Shown here: positions 32,562-42,378 of the stretch, one piece after another | How positions within the stretch are numbered: position 1 is the stretch's first letter | How the letters are laid out: each line of letters starts with the position of its first letter | Assembly: GCA_030295235.1 (NCBI GenBank) | Contig: AP026164.1 | Location: forward strand, 868,001 to 932,000 | Length of the DNA: 64,000 nucleotides | From: Fistulifera solaris | Taxonomy: Eukaryota > Bacillariophyta > Bacillariophyceae > Naviculales > Stauroneidaceae | Reading direction: 5' to 3' | Translations under genes and position numbers: made by a program | Notes under the pieces: model-generated | Seen by the model: the letters and a program-made list of their open reading frames with translations, nothing else | Databases searched by the model: none | Told to the model about the DNA's origin: nothing

Positions 32562-34005
32562 TTATACAGAACCAGTAGCAGCAATTCCACATAATTGCTT
32601 GATTGAATCGTAAAGAAACAGCTGCAGGGTGACAGTTACGCCGACATGTAAGAATCTGGTCTTGATACCAACCATAAAGCCATTGATTCCACGATTAGAG
32701 CTCAAAATGTCGCGGACTATGTCCCTAGTTCTTCGCCTTTCGCCTGCATTCGCGTTTTGCAAACTTAGTAGCATGTCCCCAGGCTGACTGGCAATGCAAG
32801 AGAGAATGCTAGCCACTGCTCCAGCTATGACTGGTATTCCGACCTTGAGTCGAGGCGATACCGCGGTTCCTGTTGTCCGAAGAAAGCCGTAAGCTGCTCG
32901 TGTGACTACGTCAAAAGAACCGTTCTTGGTGATTGTATAAGGAACTTGTTTATACAGCATGGGAGTGATTCCACGAAACAGGAAACCCGCACCTTCCGTT
33001 GCAAGAATATTGGATCCAGCGCGTACCCAATTGACTCCTGCATTATGTTGGGCAACCATCCGAATCCGAAGAGCTTCCATTGGGCAGAGAAATATTGAAG
33101 CAGCCACGCCCGACGCGGCTCCACAAAATACCAGCGACAGAATATGAGAGTTAAGGAATGCCATCGATGGCGCAAGGCCCGAAAAGAACACTAACATGCG
33201 ACGAACGTAGGGTTTGGTAGCCTCATAGACACCAAACTTGATCGCCCCCTCAATTAAATATCCAAAAAGAGTGGGCCCTAAACCCGCCCATAGAGAGCGC
33301 ATTCCTTCGTTCTTAAGCATGTACGACGTTGCCTCAATAAAGTTCATGTTCGAAAGAGTAGGATCGATCTGTTTGCGAGTCTTCACAACGTCGATAGGGA
33401 CTTAGGGGGCATGAGTGAGCTAGACGCAGAGAAGCTACAATCATGAGTGACGGCATGCCCAGCAAAGCTTGTTTACGTACCGGGTACAGTATGTGATATG
33501 GCTGCGCATAACCCTCCCGCTAAATAATATCTCCAAGCACCGACTCCTGATGCAGCAATTAGGAGCCAGCACATTGCCGTCGCTAAACAAGTAGAGACGG
33601 CAGCAATCGAATACTGTTTCCATAGACTTCCAGGGGCTCCGAGGGGCGGGAGGTCCGTGCCTAGTACTTCATCCCATTCCACCTGACGCTCTTGTGAAAA
33701 GAAGGATTCCGTAGTGAATAAAGACCACTGGCGTCTCCAGCTCCACTATCATTCGGGATATCAAAGTTGTTGGGTGTATTTTGATCTTGAGTTGACGCTA
33801 TACCTCTGGTAAAAGGAAGCCGTTTCTTCGTCCTGCATACATTATTTCTAAAAGGTTTCGCAGTATTCCTGTACGCAAAGGCATGTACACCACAATCAAA
33901 GCGCAACGCAAGAGGGAGAACAACCCCAAAGACGACACGCGATGAAAAGGACGATAAAGGACGCCTTCGCGTAGAACGCCAATTCGAGACACCAGGGCCC
34001 GCCAT
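32562..34005 (-). CDS. Mitochondrial-carrier-family protein, phosphate-carrier-like, with plastid-like presequence
   Basis: Two exons (33481-34005 and 32562-33400; intron 33401-33480) encode about 454 residues. The first carrier repeat matches phosphate carriers: GGLCAAISHTV, PIDVVKTRKQIDP, SLWAGLGPTLFGYLIEGA and KFGVYEATKPY. The later signatures are CPMEALRIRMV and QPGDMLLSLQNA. The N-terminus is long for this family. It has a hydrophobic stretch (VVFGVVLPLALRFDCGVHA) then FAYRNTAKPF, which fits a signal peptide followed by an aromatic +1 residue, as in diatom plastid presequences. Plastid-envelope phosphate transport is therefore a reasonable inference, not shown. One missing base in the A4 run at 33697-33700 separates the presequence frame from the carrier frame, so their linkage depends on that correction. 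Confidence 0.75.
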
Positions 34006-34740
34006 CCTCGAACCGCGCCGTCGTTACAAGTAGTGCTTCAAAGTGAGCGAAACACTTTGTAAAACAGAAGTGAATCCTTTTTTCTATCTTGAAGGGGCTT
34101 CTTCAACGACAAGCAGTTCGTTTTTGTTTTGCAACCGACAACCGACAAAGGTTGTTGTGACGATGACGGTGTTGTTTCTCGGTTTTCTCACTTGGGCAGT
34201 CTATCATTTGAACCGGTACCCGATACACTGGTTGTAAAAGTACTGCGTACACGTCGAAGTAGGCGGAACACATTCCTTGTTCCACACTACCAGGGTAGCG
34301 CAGCCGACCAAGGTCAGGGTTTACAGCTAAGGCTGTTCATAATTTCCTAGCAAGTGCAAAGCTGGCCTTCGACCACAGAGTATAGGCTCACGAATCACGA
34401 ATAAAACGAAGCCCATAGTAGATCGAAAGAAGATCTACTGGATCGCCGCTCATTCGTTATTTCTTCTTCCGAATTAGAACTGGACAAAGAAAACCGAAAC
34501 GAGGAGTCAAGTTCATAGGCTTTTTTGTGCTGCAACTTAGCTACGATCCTGGCCTGATCCTGGATATGTTCCCCAAGGCGAACACGCTTTTATTTAATGA
34601 ACCTAGGAATGATTAATTATCATTTAACTGTCTTTTATTGACTACAGTCGTTATAGACGAATATATTTTGCGCGGATCGATCGAATAAACGAATAACATC
34701 GTGTCATGTAGCTTTATACGTCACACTGGCAATTGCAAAT
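34006..34740. other. Spacer upstream of the carrier gene
   Basis: A 64-codon plus-strand frame at 34043-34237 ends in a hydrophobic segment (MTVLFLGFLTWAVYHLNRY). It has no other support, so it is not called. GGTACC-like sequence is limited to aaccggtaccc near 34210. The rest is unremarkable AT-rich sequence and the 3' region of the WW gene. Confidence 0.35.
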
Positions 34741-35736
34741 TCACAACTTCATCCCAAAGAACGACATGCACTGCTCGAGAAAGTTCAAGCTGGGCTCTGA
34801 CTTGTTCTCCGCTTTACGATTTCCAAAAAGCGGCGACCGCAAAAATGCATCAGCGACCACAGTAAAGATTGTCGGCTGTTTCTGGCTCGGGATCTCTACA
34901 TGATTAGTTACAATTGGAACTTCGTTGAATATGTTTGCAACGTTCATTGTTGTTTCGAAATGCCGAAGCCACGTTCCGGCAATCTTGGAGATTTCCGCCA
35001 AAGCGTCGGCTGCCACAAATTCGGTTTTGTTACGTCTCATGTGCTTTTTCATGGCAGGCGTCAAAACAAAGTATGGAAAATCTCTTGTTGGTTTCTCCCA
35101 CTGACTAACTCCTGTTAGCGAGTTGTGATAGTAAACCATCTTTGATTTCTCGCCGTCAAAGTAAGCACTCCATTCGCCTTGTGAAGCAAGTGGTAACGAA
35201 AAGTCGTTTTCGTCTTCAACGAGATTGTTTTTTTCGGTGACTTTCATGCCGTCTTTTAAGTCGATTTTCGGAAATGACAACGTCGGTGGATCCCATTGGC
35301 TCTCTCCAGTAACTTCGTTGAAAAAGTAAATATACCCCGAGCCAAATTCGTCCCAATAAGCAGACCAGTCACCCTCGCTTGCCAATGCCCCGGGTTGAAA
35401 TGAAAACTTATCCCAAATATCCTCAAACGGCTTAATCTGGATGGAAGTTCCTTCCATGAAATTCGACAACCAACTGTCAGTAGTCAAAACAGATGGAGTG
35501 GCAGCGGCTTTAGCAGTCTTCTTTTTAGGGGCTTTCCTTTTCTCTATGACCGGTGACGCTTCCTTACCGTCCCTTTCTCGAGTCAGTCGCTGAATTCGTT
35601 TTAGAAAATCAACTTCCGTGGATGCCGAATAAGAGAGATGTTTCCACGCTCGGGCAGACCGGCCCGAATGATTTTGAAACGCCGCTGACGCAATACCGCA
35701 CGCTTGCACGATACATAGCCAATGAAGGGATCTCAT
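34741..35736 (-). CDS. WW-domain protein 1 with plastid-like presequence (two WW domains)
   Basis: The 331-residue product starts MRSLHWLCIVQACGIASAAF. This is a short signal peptide with an ASA-AF cleavage context typical of plastid presequences. A basic Lys/Ala region follows (KRKAPKKKTAKAAATP). Two WW domains lie at about residues 120-155 (LASEGDWSAYWDE, IYFFNEVTGESQWDPP) and 190-225 (LASQGEWSAYFDG, MVYYHNSLTGVSQWEKP). Each ends in FP. WW domains bind proline-rich ligands. The C-terminus is helical and unrecognised. The open frame extends 40 codons upstream of this start, but the ATG at 35736 gives the sensible presequence. It is divergently paired with WW protein 2 across 671 nt. Confidence 0.72.
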   Translation of the reverse strand: MRSLHWLCIVQACGIASAAFQNHSGRSARAWKHLSYSASTEVDFLKRIQRLTRERDGKEASPVIEKRKAPKKKTAKAAATPSVLTTDSWLSNFMEGTSIQIKPFEDIWDKFSFQPGALASEGDWSAYWDEFGSGYIYFFNEVTGESQWDPPTLSFPKIDLKDGMKVTEKNNLVEDENDFSLPLASQGEWSAYFDGEKSKMVYYHNSLTGVSQWEKPTRDFPYFVLTPAMKKHMRRNKTEFVAADALAEISKIAGTWLRHFETTMNVANIFNEVPIVTNHVEIPSQKQPTIFTVVADAFLRSPLFGNRKAENKSEPSLNFLEQCMSFFGMKL

Positions 35737-36407
35737 TGCCGAAAAGTCTTGCACTGTATGCTTTGTGAAACGAGACCTTTGAACAAAGAGTAATTCAAGA
35801 AGGATTACAAGAGTGCAGCGTAAGGATACCAGGTATCTCCCATGACGAGAACGCAATCAACTGCAACAAAAGCGAAAAAAGGAATCATCACCGTGCGGCG
35901 ACTATAACGGAGAAACTAGGAGATATCGCGCTGTGACATTCTGCGGGTCCTGGACTTTTGAACTCGCGCCAGTGCTTTTAAGTACTCCAAATCTTGCTCT
36001 CCCCTGTTTAAATGTAAATAATACTACCAACTTAGTTGTGGAGCCGAGACCTAAATAATCTTGTCGAGAAAAAAATCATAGGAGCTAAATCGCCGGTCAG
36101 CCTGCAACTCTCACTCCAAGAGAACCTAAATCTGGAGAGGCTTTCTTTAGACAGACAGAACGCCTCACATCAACTCCTCCATTTGCGATTTGTGTTTGGC
36201 GTGTCCGCGAAACTTGATGCGCAATCTTTTCGCGAGCGCCACGGTTTATTCTCGGTCTTCTCGTCAAAAACAAAAAATATTTCGGAACGCATTCAAAGAC
36301 AAGATTTCTTTATTGCTACTTTCTACAATTCCATCTCGCGTTACGCAGAAAAAGTTACGGAGAGTATTGGCGCGCATCTACTTCACACCAGACAAGCTCA
36401 TTTGAAA
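35737..36407. promoter_or_regulatory. Divergent promoter between two WW-domain genes
   Basis: This bidirectional spacer carries TACCAGGTA at 35827-35835. The open frame that precedes the WW2 ATG begins at a TTG codon (36036) and is probably 5' leader, not protein. Confidence 0.5.
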
Positions 36408-37747
36408 ATGTATCGTTTCGTCTCCCTTGCTCTCTTCTTGATGCCTACGGCTGCGACGTTCATGCCGCAATTCCCAGTTTCTGATACGTCCTCTCGTTCT
36501 AGTAAAACCTATGCTTTATCGAGTGACGTGCAAAAGTGGGTGAGGAACGATAAAAAGACACCTGCATGGGACCCAGTGAAACTATGGGATGAGATTGTTT
36601 CAGCACCGGTTCGTCGGCACGTCGAGTACGGAACTCCTACCATTAGCTTGGGACGACAACAAAACACCCGCTCGAATGCTTTTGACGACCTCGTTTCGTC
36701 TATGAAAGACAGTATCAAAGAAGCAAACACCGCCTTTCGCCAGTTCATGAATGAATTCACATCGCAAAGGATGCCACGTCTCCTCAAGCGCTCGCACAGC
36801 AGGGCGATTGGGGAGCATTTGTGGACGAGGACGGAACCGGTCGTATTTACTACTTTAATGTCGTGACAGGAGAGAGTCGGTGGAATCCCCCTACATCAGA
36901 TTTTCCCATGGTGAACGAACCTCCTCGATTGCTCGTTTCCGAAGGATACTGGGGGGCCTACGTGGATGAGAAAAAGAAGTCGGTTTATTACTTTAACCGA
37001 AAAACAGGCCAAACGACTTGGAATCGACCGTATCCCTCCTTTCCCCGGGTTTCGGTGAATAGTCCGGCCCATACCGTCCAGAGACCTTTGGCCGTGAGTG
37101 GAGATTGGTCAGCTTATTTGGATAACAACAAGAATGTCTACTATTTCAACGACGTGACAGGAGAGAGTACATGGCAGCCTCCGTCGGGCTTCCCTACCGT
37201 GCAAGCTGCCCCCTTTGTCTCCGCATATCAACACGTATCCAAATGGCTTGAGGATGTTTTGGAGAAATTTTCATTTACCCTCGTTTCCGCGGACCAGGAC
37301 AAAGATATGGAATGGACAACCGAGTTGATATCAAAATTCGACCAACAATTTGACAAAGCAACAAGTAGTATTCGGGAATCCTGGAGCTTTCTTGATTACT
37401 TTGGTCGCTCTAAAACATTTTCGGCCAACGAATTTCCCATTGCGGCTATTGTGATAGACTTCGTGGATGAGCTTCTTGCTTCGGTACAGACCTATTTGCC
37501 TTTCCTAGATGCGTCTAGGAATAATCGACAAGATAATTTCATGCAAGTGGCAACCATTTACCCCGATCTGGAACATCTAACCCGATGGAAGCGCAATAGT
37601 GACGATACCATAACGGGATCTGTACGTCATTCCAACAAACATCCTGTCGGTACTGTAATTACAACAAGTCCAGCTGAGCGAGGAAGTACTATTGCCGAAC
37701 AAAAGGTAATTCGTACTTTGTCAGGAACCCGGTATTATCTTCTGTAA
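36408..37747 (+). CDS. WW-domain protein 2 with plastid-like presequence (three WW domains) and C-terminal KHPVG module
   Basis: The start MYRFVSLALFLMPTAATFMP gives a signal peptide with a TAA-TF cleavage context. Three WW domains follow: LAQQGDWGAFVDE with RIYYFNVVTGESRWNPP, LVSEGYWGAYVDE with VYYFNRKTGQTTWNRP, and LAVSGDWSAYLDN with VYYFNDVTGESTWQPP. Each ends in FP. A helical region (WLEDVLEKFSF, WSFLDYFGRS) resembles parts of WW protein 1. The tail is a separate module: KHPVGTVITTSPAERGSTI then VIRTLSGTRYYLL. A related piece lies at 39024-39212. A one-base break near 36778 (CCACGTCTCC) separates the presequence half from the WW half. With it corrected the product is 446 residues. The function is unknown; a plastid scaffold is an inference. 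Confidence 0.72.
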
Positions 37748-37941
37748 GAGGAAACGTTCTTTGGATAGACCTTTGACTTTACCATATTTCACTCCATTCG
37801 ATGTGGATACAAGTTGATGTTCTGACGAGAAAAAAGACAATCACAAACAAGGTATTGTAACAACACTGAAGCATGTATAAGTTATTGACGTACAAACACT
37901 CATCTTTCGTCTACATACAAAAACATTTTGACCGTGGTTTC

Positions 37942-38674
37942 TCAAGGACTAGCTCCGTTCTTGAGCAAATCCAGCTTTCTGTAAACTTCATCGATTTTGG
38001 TCCCTTGTGGCATGGTAATTTCCTCGCCCAAGATAATTTGTAAGACACTTGCAGTCGTATCGTAAAACTTTTCGTTTTCAGCGCGCCGGTTGCCCATAAC
38101 AGCGCCTTCTAGTGTGAGACCTCCAAACAGGCCCTTTGTGAAAGCGATGCTTACAGTTCCTCCTACACCCTTGGTGCTGCAATTGATGCCGCCGTTGTAA
38201 GATCTGCCCCACTTTACAATCGAAATTTCCGCTTGGGCACCAATCTTCAGACTGTTGTTCACAGCGAGAGCCTCCAATGTCTGTTGGTCCATAATGAAGA
38301 GCATACTCTCTTTCATCGATCCCCCGATTGCGAAACCCCAGCCTGAATGAGAAACGCAAGCAGGTGAATCGTGTTTCATCCCAAAATTCTTCACAAGCTC
38401 TGGAAACGAAAGACTCACCAACTGCTGTCAAACCGATAGCGCAGGGAACTGACCACGAACCGTCTCGTCTTTTCGCCATGAAGATGCCGGATCCCAATTT
38501 TCCTGTGAACGTGAAGCCTGCTTCAATGGAAGATAACAAGATAACACCCTTGCAGTTCTCAAAAGATCTCTGGGAATGCCCCTCGTCTTGGGGGTCCAAT
38601 GCGCGATCTAGAACTTTATCCGCTCTCCAGATCATGCCTGGCATGGTTAAGCGACTAGGTGGTTTTTCGGGCAT
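37942..38674 (-). CDS. SYLF (Ysc84/DUF500) domain protein, copy A
   Basis: SYLF domains bind phosphoinositide lipids, and in yeast Ysc84 and mammalian SH3YL1 also actin. The 218-residue product is almost entirely this domain: CKGVILLSSIEAGFTFTG, SGIFMAKRRDGSWSVP, GWGFAIGGSMKESMLFIMD, LEALAVNNSLKIGAQAEI and GLFGGLTLEGAVMGNR. The intron at 38343-38418 (76 nt) falls at the same place as in copies B and C. Around 38560-38590 two opposite one-base shifts (one G too many, one T too few) compensate each other: copy B reads RGIPKDVFDKCKGV where this copy reads GHSQRSFENCKGV. That is best explained by two length errors. There is no SH3 domain or presequence. Confidence 0.82.
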
Positions 38675-39023
38675 CGTGTTTGCTCTTCTCCTTGAATAAT
38701 GATCAGCGCGGAAGAGCGAATGAATCCTCCTTTGCGTTGTGGAACTCGATAAATTTCCAATTTTTCTTCGGGGTTCGCAAACGGTTCGACATTTTGAGAC
38801 GAGGGTCACCAACTTCTGTAGAGCGAAACAATTATTCACCTGGTACCTGGTACCTAGAATACAGAATTTAAAGTCGCTCTCGCGATGGTAAAGTGCAACG
38901 CGGGTTAATATTTACTATTCTTTCGTCGGTACCATAAAACGGGTAATTTCCGTCGACACCAATACTTTCTACATCTATTCACACGTCTCAAGACAGTTGT
39001 GAAGTGAGTCAAAATTCAAAGCC
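38675..39023. promoter_or_regulatory. Upstream region of SYLF copy A with the longest GGTACC tandem
   Basis: ACCTGGTACCTGGTACC at 38838-38854 lies about 165 nt upstream of the SYLF A start. No gene seen between it and the small module at 39024. Confidence 0.55.
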
Positions 39024-39212
39024 ATGAAAGCACAACGTGACGGGACTTGGTATTATTACAGGATTGTCAAGCATCCAGTCGGTGCTGCATTAACAAACTG
39101 TTCAGCCAGACAAGGAAGCAGTGTCTCTCACAATAAGATTTATTTAGGAACAGAGGTTCTTCGGGAATCAGCAAGCTCGCTGCTGCTGCCACTGCTCTGC
39201 AACGCCCTTTAG
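39024..39212 (+). other. Orphan copy of the KHPVG C-terminal module
   Basis: A 62-codon frame reads MKAQRDGTWYYYRIVKHPVG, then LTNCSARQGSSVSHNKI. It resembles the tail of WW protein 2 (KHPVGTVITTSPAERGSTI, EQKVIRTLSG) in order and spacing over roughly 40 residues. It may be a tiny gene, an exon of something not recognised, or a leftover of a duplicated WW-gene 3' end. I see no WW domain next to it. It lies between SYLF copies A and B, on the opposite strand. Confidence 0.35.
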
Positions 39213-39363
39213 TCCTTGTTTCGCATTCAATATTGTGAACGCGACCAGCAGAGTCCATCAAGGTAAATCTAAACTTAATCTATGTTGGGTTCTTAAATTG
39301 ACATCTCAAACACTTTTATTTCTCATTCATTGTTTGACGAATAGAGAAAATGTTGCCTGACAA

Positions 39364-40106
39364 CTACGTTCTCTCGACGCTTCCCACGTTCTTGAGCACG
39401 TCCAATTTTCTGTACACTTCGTCGATCTTTGTACCTTGGGGCATGGCAACCTCTTCGTCCGTGACAATTTGCAAGACACTTGCATTCGTTCCATAGAAAT
39501 TTTCATTGACTGAGCGCCGGGCGCCTACCACGGCGCCTTCAAGTGTAAGGCCTCCAAACAAACCCTTTGAGAAGGCTAGACTAACAGTTCCTCCATAGCC
39601 GGATGGGCTACAATTTAAGGCAAGATTATAAGACCTTCCCCATTTGAAGAGCGTTAGCTCGGCCTGTGCACCAAGCTTTACACCGTTGTTTACAGCGAGG
39701 GCTTCCAAAGTTTGTTGGTCCATGATGAAGATCATGCTTTCTTTCAACGATGCTCCGATGACAAATCCCCCACCTGAGTTTGCAATATAACATGGTTAAT
39801 AAAGAGACACTTTCAGTTCACCAAATCGCAGTTCGAATTAGGGACTAACCTACTGATGTCAAACCGATGGCACTGGGAATCGACCACGAACCGTCCCTTT
39901 TCTTGACCAAGAATATGCCGGTTCCCAACTTTCCCGTAAACGTGAATCCTGCCTCAATAGACGAAAGTAAGATTACTCCTTTGCACTTGTCAAAAACGTC
40001 CTTTGGAATGCCTCTCTGTTTTGGATCCAAGGCGCGATCCAAGACTTTATCTGCTCTCCAGATCATGGACGTGCATGGACGTGCGAGGAGGAGGTTTTTC
40101 AGGCAT
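39364..40106 (-). CDS. SYLF domain protein, copy B
   Basis: This tandem paralogue of copy A is close over the whole length: WRADKVLDRALDP, CKGVILLSSIEAGFTFTGK, SGIFLVKKRDGSWSIP in corresponding positions (here GTGIF), MDQQTLEALAVNNGVKLG, GLFGGLTLEGAVVG. The intron 39774-39849 (76 nt) matches copy A in place and length. The expected start MPEKPPPRTSM at 40106 is out of frame with the body because a 10-bp unit, catggacgtg, is present twice (40064-40083). With one unit the product is 218 residues, identical in length to copy A. As it stands, translation could begin at the ATG at 40066 (MIWRADKV). It is probably a lipid-binding protein, like its relatives. Confidence 0.8.
40064..40083. repeat. 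10-bp perfect tandem duplication in SYLF copy B
   Basis: The unit catggacgtg occurs twice back to back (40064-40073 and 40074-40083), just inside the 5' coding end of copy B. It shifts the reading frame by one. Confidence 0.9.
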
Positions 40107-40698
40107 TGTTTCTTTTCTGTGAAAGGAAGTTACCAATTGACCCTTTTGTTTTGAGCGCGATTTGATCTGGGCGTGGTTATTATTGAGTTCTCAAGTGCTT
40201 CGATCATTGGAGAAAAAAGAGTCGCCAAGAAGAGAAAGTTGCGATGATGCTTGTGCTTATTTTTTGAATTGCACGCTTCCTCGTCAAGTTTTCATAGTAC
40301 ATATAAGCGCTGGGCGACTAAGACATCATTATGGAAATCTGATGGAAACAGCATAACATAGGAGTTACGATCGGCATAAAAGCGACCGCCATTGTTCCGA
40401 AGGGGTGTGTTCTTACGCGGTGATGTTCACCTTGAAGCGAACACTATAGTCTGCATCATCGGGGCTGACTCTTCTCGGCTGACCCAGAGAGATCTTCGAA
40501 ATTACACGCTGATGCAATGCTTACCAAATTGTTTTACCGTGATAATAACAATAGCTTTCAACTGTATAGCAAGAGTGCTGGGCAATTGGCCTCGCACCCC
40601 CGTTTCTTGTCATTCCTTTGTGACATGACGTAACTTATGGATTTTAAAAAGAGTTCCTTTAAAAAGGAATGCTTAGTTCTTAGATGTTTCAGATGTTA
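40107..40698. other. Spacer between SYLF copies B and C
   Basis: Short plus-strand open frames at 40162-40628 have no recognisable features. I see no gene and no GGTACC palindrome upstream of copy B, unlike copy A. Confidence 0.4.
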
Positions 40699-41420
40699 CT
40701 ATCCCTCTCTATGCTCATCAGCTTTTTTACCTTTCTTGAGCATGTTTAGTTTCGTGTGGACGTCGTTTATCTTGGTTTCATCGGGCAAGGCCACTGCACC
40801 CGCAATGATTTCGAATCAACTTGCGCTACGGTTGTAGTAAGCTTCATTTACTGCTTTCTGGCTGCGTATTAAAGCGCCTTCAATGGTGATTCCTCCAAGG
40901 CAACCTTTCAAATAGGCGATACTCAGTGTTCTCCCAGCGGCAGAATTGCTAACATTCACTGAACCGCTCTAAGATCTACCGAAGTTTGCTAGAGTGAATT
41001 CGGCTTGTATTCCAAGCTTATGCCCAGCATCTTGAGCAAGAGCTGTCAAAGTTCCTTGGTCCATCAGAAAGATAACCATATCTTTGATCGATCCTCCACC
41101 AACAAATCCCCATCCTGCTTGTCGAGTTCAACAGTGAAAAAACGCGCATTCTTCAACCAAATGCATCAAGAACACAATTTTCAGAACGACGTACCAACCC
41201 CTGCTATTTCGAAAGCACTTAGACCTGTCAACGAGGCATCACTCCTTTTTGCAAGAAGAATGCCACTTCCAAAACTAATAGTTACAATGAATCCGGCTTC
41301 AATGATAGAAAGATTAAGTATTCCTTTGCATTGTTCACAGAGATCTTTTGGAAGGCCCATCCTGTCGGGATCTAACGCACACCGCAAAATCACATCCGCC
41401 TTTACAATCATGCTTTCCAT
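40699..41420 (-). pseudogene. Decayed SYLF domain gene, copy C
   Basis: The two-exon layout of copies A and B is kept, with an intron near 41115-41194. The first exon still reads CKGILNLSIIEAGFIVTISF and SGILLAKRSDASLTG. The second reads GWGFVGGGSIKDMVIFLMD, LTALAQDAGHKLGIQAEFTL and GCLGGITIEGALI. Two in-frame stops interrupt the second exon (near 40972, after FGRS, and near 40821, after NRSAS). The sequence is also much more diverged than A is from B. Neither stop is in a homopolymer, so this copy looks genuinely non-functional, unlike the many one-base breaks elsewhere. An alternative is a truncated but expressed protein ending in the second exon. Confidence 0.75.
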
Positions 41421-42378
41421 GGTTGATCGGTCACGTGCTTCTTTGGCTATCTTCGGTCGCTTTGATTTTCATGAAGTATACTTTGTACCGGAGTAGCAAT
41501 GTAGCTCGGTGACTCTTCATGCTTCCGATTAATAAGTGCTCAAGCTGAAAGTGTTTTCAAAACGATTTCGATCGAAGACCAAAAGCGTATCGCGGAGTTA
41601 AGACCAGATGAAGTGATTACGTTCTCGACGACTGAACATATCGGAATTCAAGAAAGTCAGCTCCCCGAGATATGTCAATGAAACGTCACTGCATTTTGAC
41701 CATTCTCAGGTTGAAGACGACCCAAAAGAAATCGTAACACAAGGAGACAAAAACAACATGAATGGAGGTATCGCTCACTATTGCCGTCATCTGCCATCAA
41801 GAAAGCGACACTGACTGCGTTATTGGCTACTGAAAGCAACCCATCACGACACCAAGCACAATCGAGGGCCCTTTCTACCCTGCAGGAGGCCCATTTGATC
41901 GTTGACCGGCGTTTGTTACATCCTCACAACCGAATTCGCTCACCGAAAGAATGCAAACAACTTTGACCAACGAGAGGAGTTTAGTAGTAGCATAGTTTCT
42001 TATCAACTTTCAACGTTTCACCTTTCGCCGTAAAGAATCAAGGCGTAAAATGGATCTGTACATGTTGCGACAAGTGCATCATGAAGGGAGCTGTTCGTGC
42101 TTTTGTTAAGCCAAAACAGATGTTGTATTTTTTTCCAATTACAAATACGTGGTAGTGTCTCACCAATAGTACAATTCGATTCATGACTGAATGCAGTCGT
42201 GGTTACGATCATCCTGAGGACTGAGGAGTCCTCCTCGTCGAGTTTACGTTTTTACAGTTTATTAACTATATAGCGAATACAAGAAACTTAATTGTAAGTC
42301 TTAGTGGTCACGTACTAACAGCAAGAACAAGCGATTGACGATAGATAGAACACAAAAATTTACATCGAGATTATACAT
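41421..42378. other. Spacer with dispersed element copy
   Basis: Nearly 1 kb without a supported gene, between the decayed SYLF copy and the 3' end of the PH-domain gene. It carries the CAGTCATG element at 42178-42203 and a GAGGACTGAGGAGTCCTCCTC near-palindrome around 42215-42235. Confidence 0.4.
42178..42203 (-). repeat. Dispersed CACGACTG/CAGTCATG element, copy on minus strand
   Basis: On the minus strand it reads ACCACGACTG-catt-CAGTCATGAATC. It matches the copies at 11248 and 54266 across the inverted repeat and the GAATC flank, with a loop one base shorter. Confidence 0.6.

Noticed and set aside
34043-34237. 64-codon plus-strand frame with a hydrophobic end
   Set aside because: No homology recognised, no splice partner convincing, and it lies in a gene-upstream spacer.
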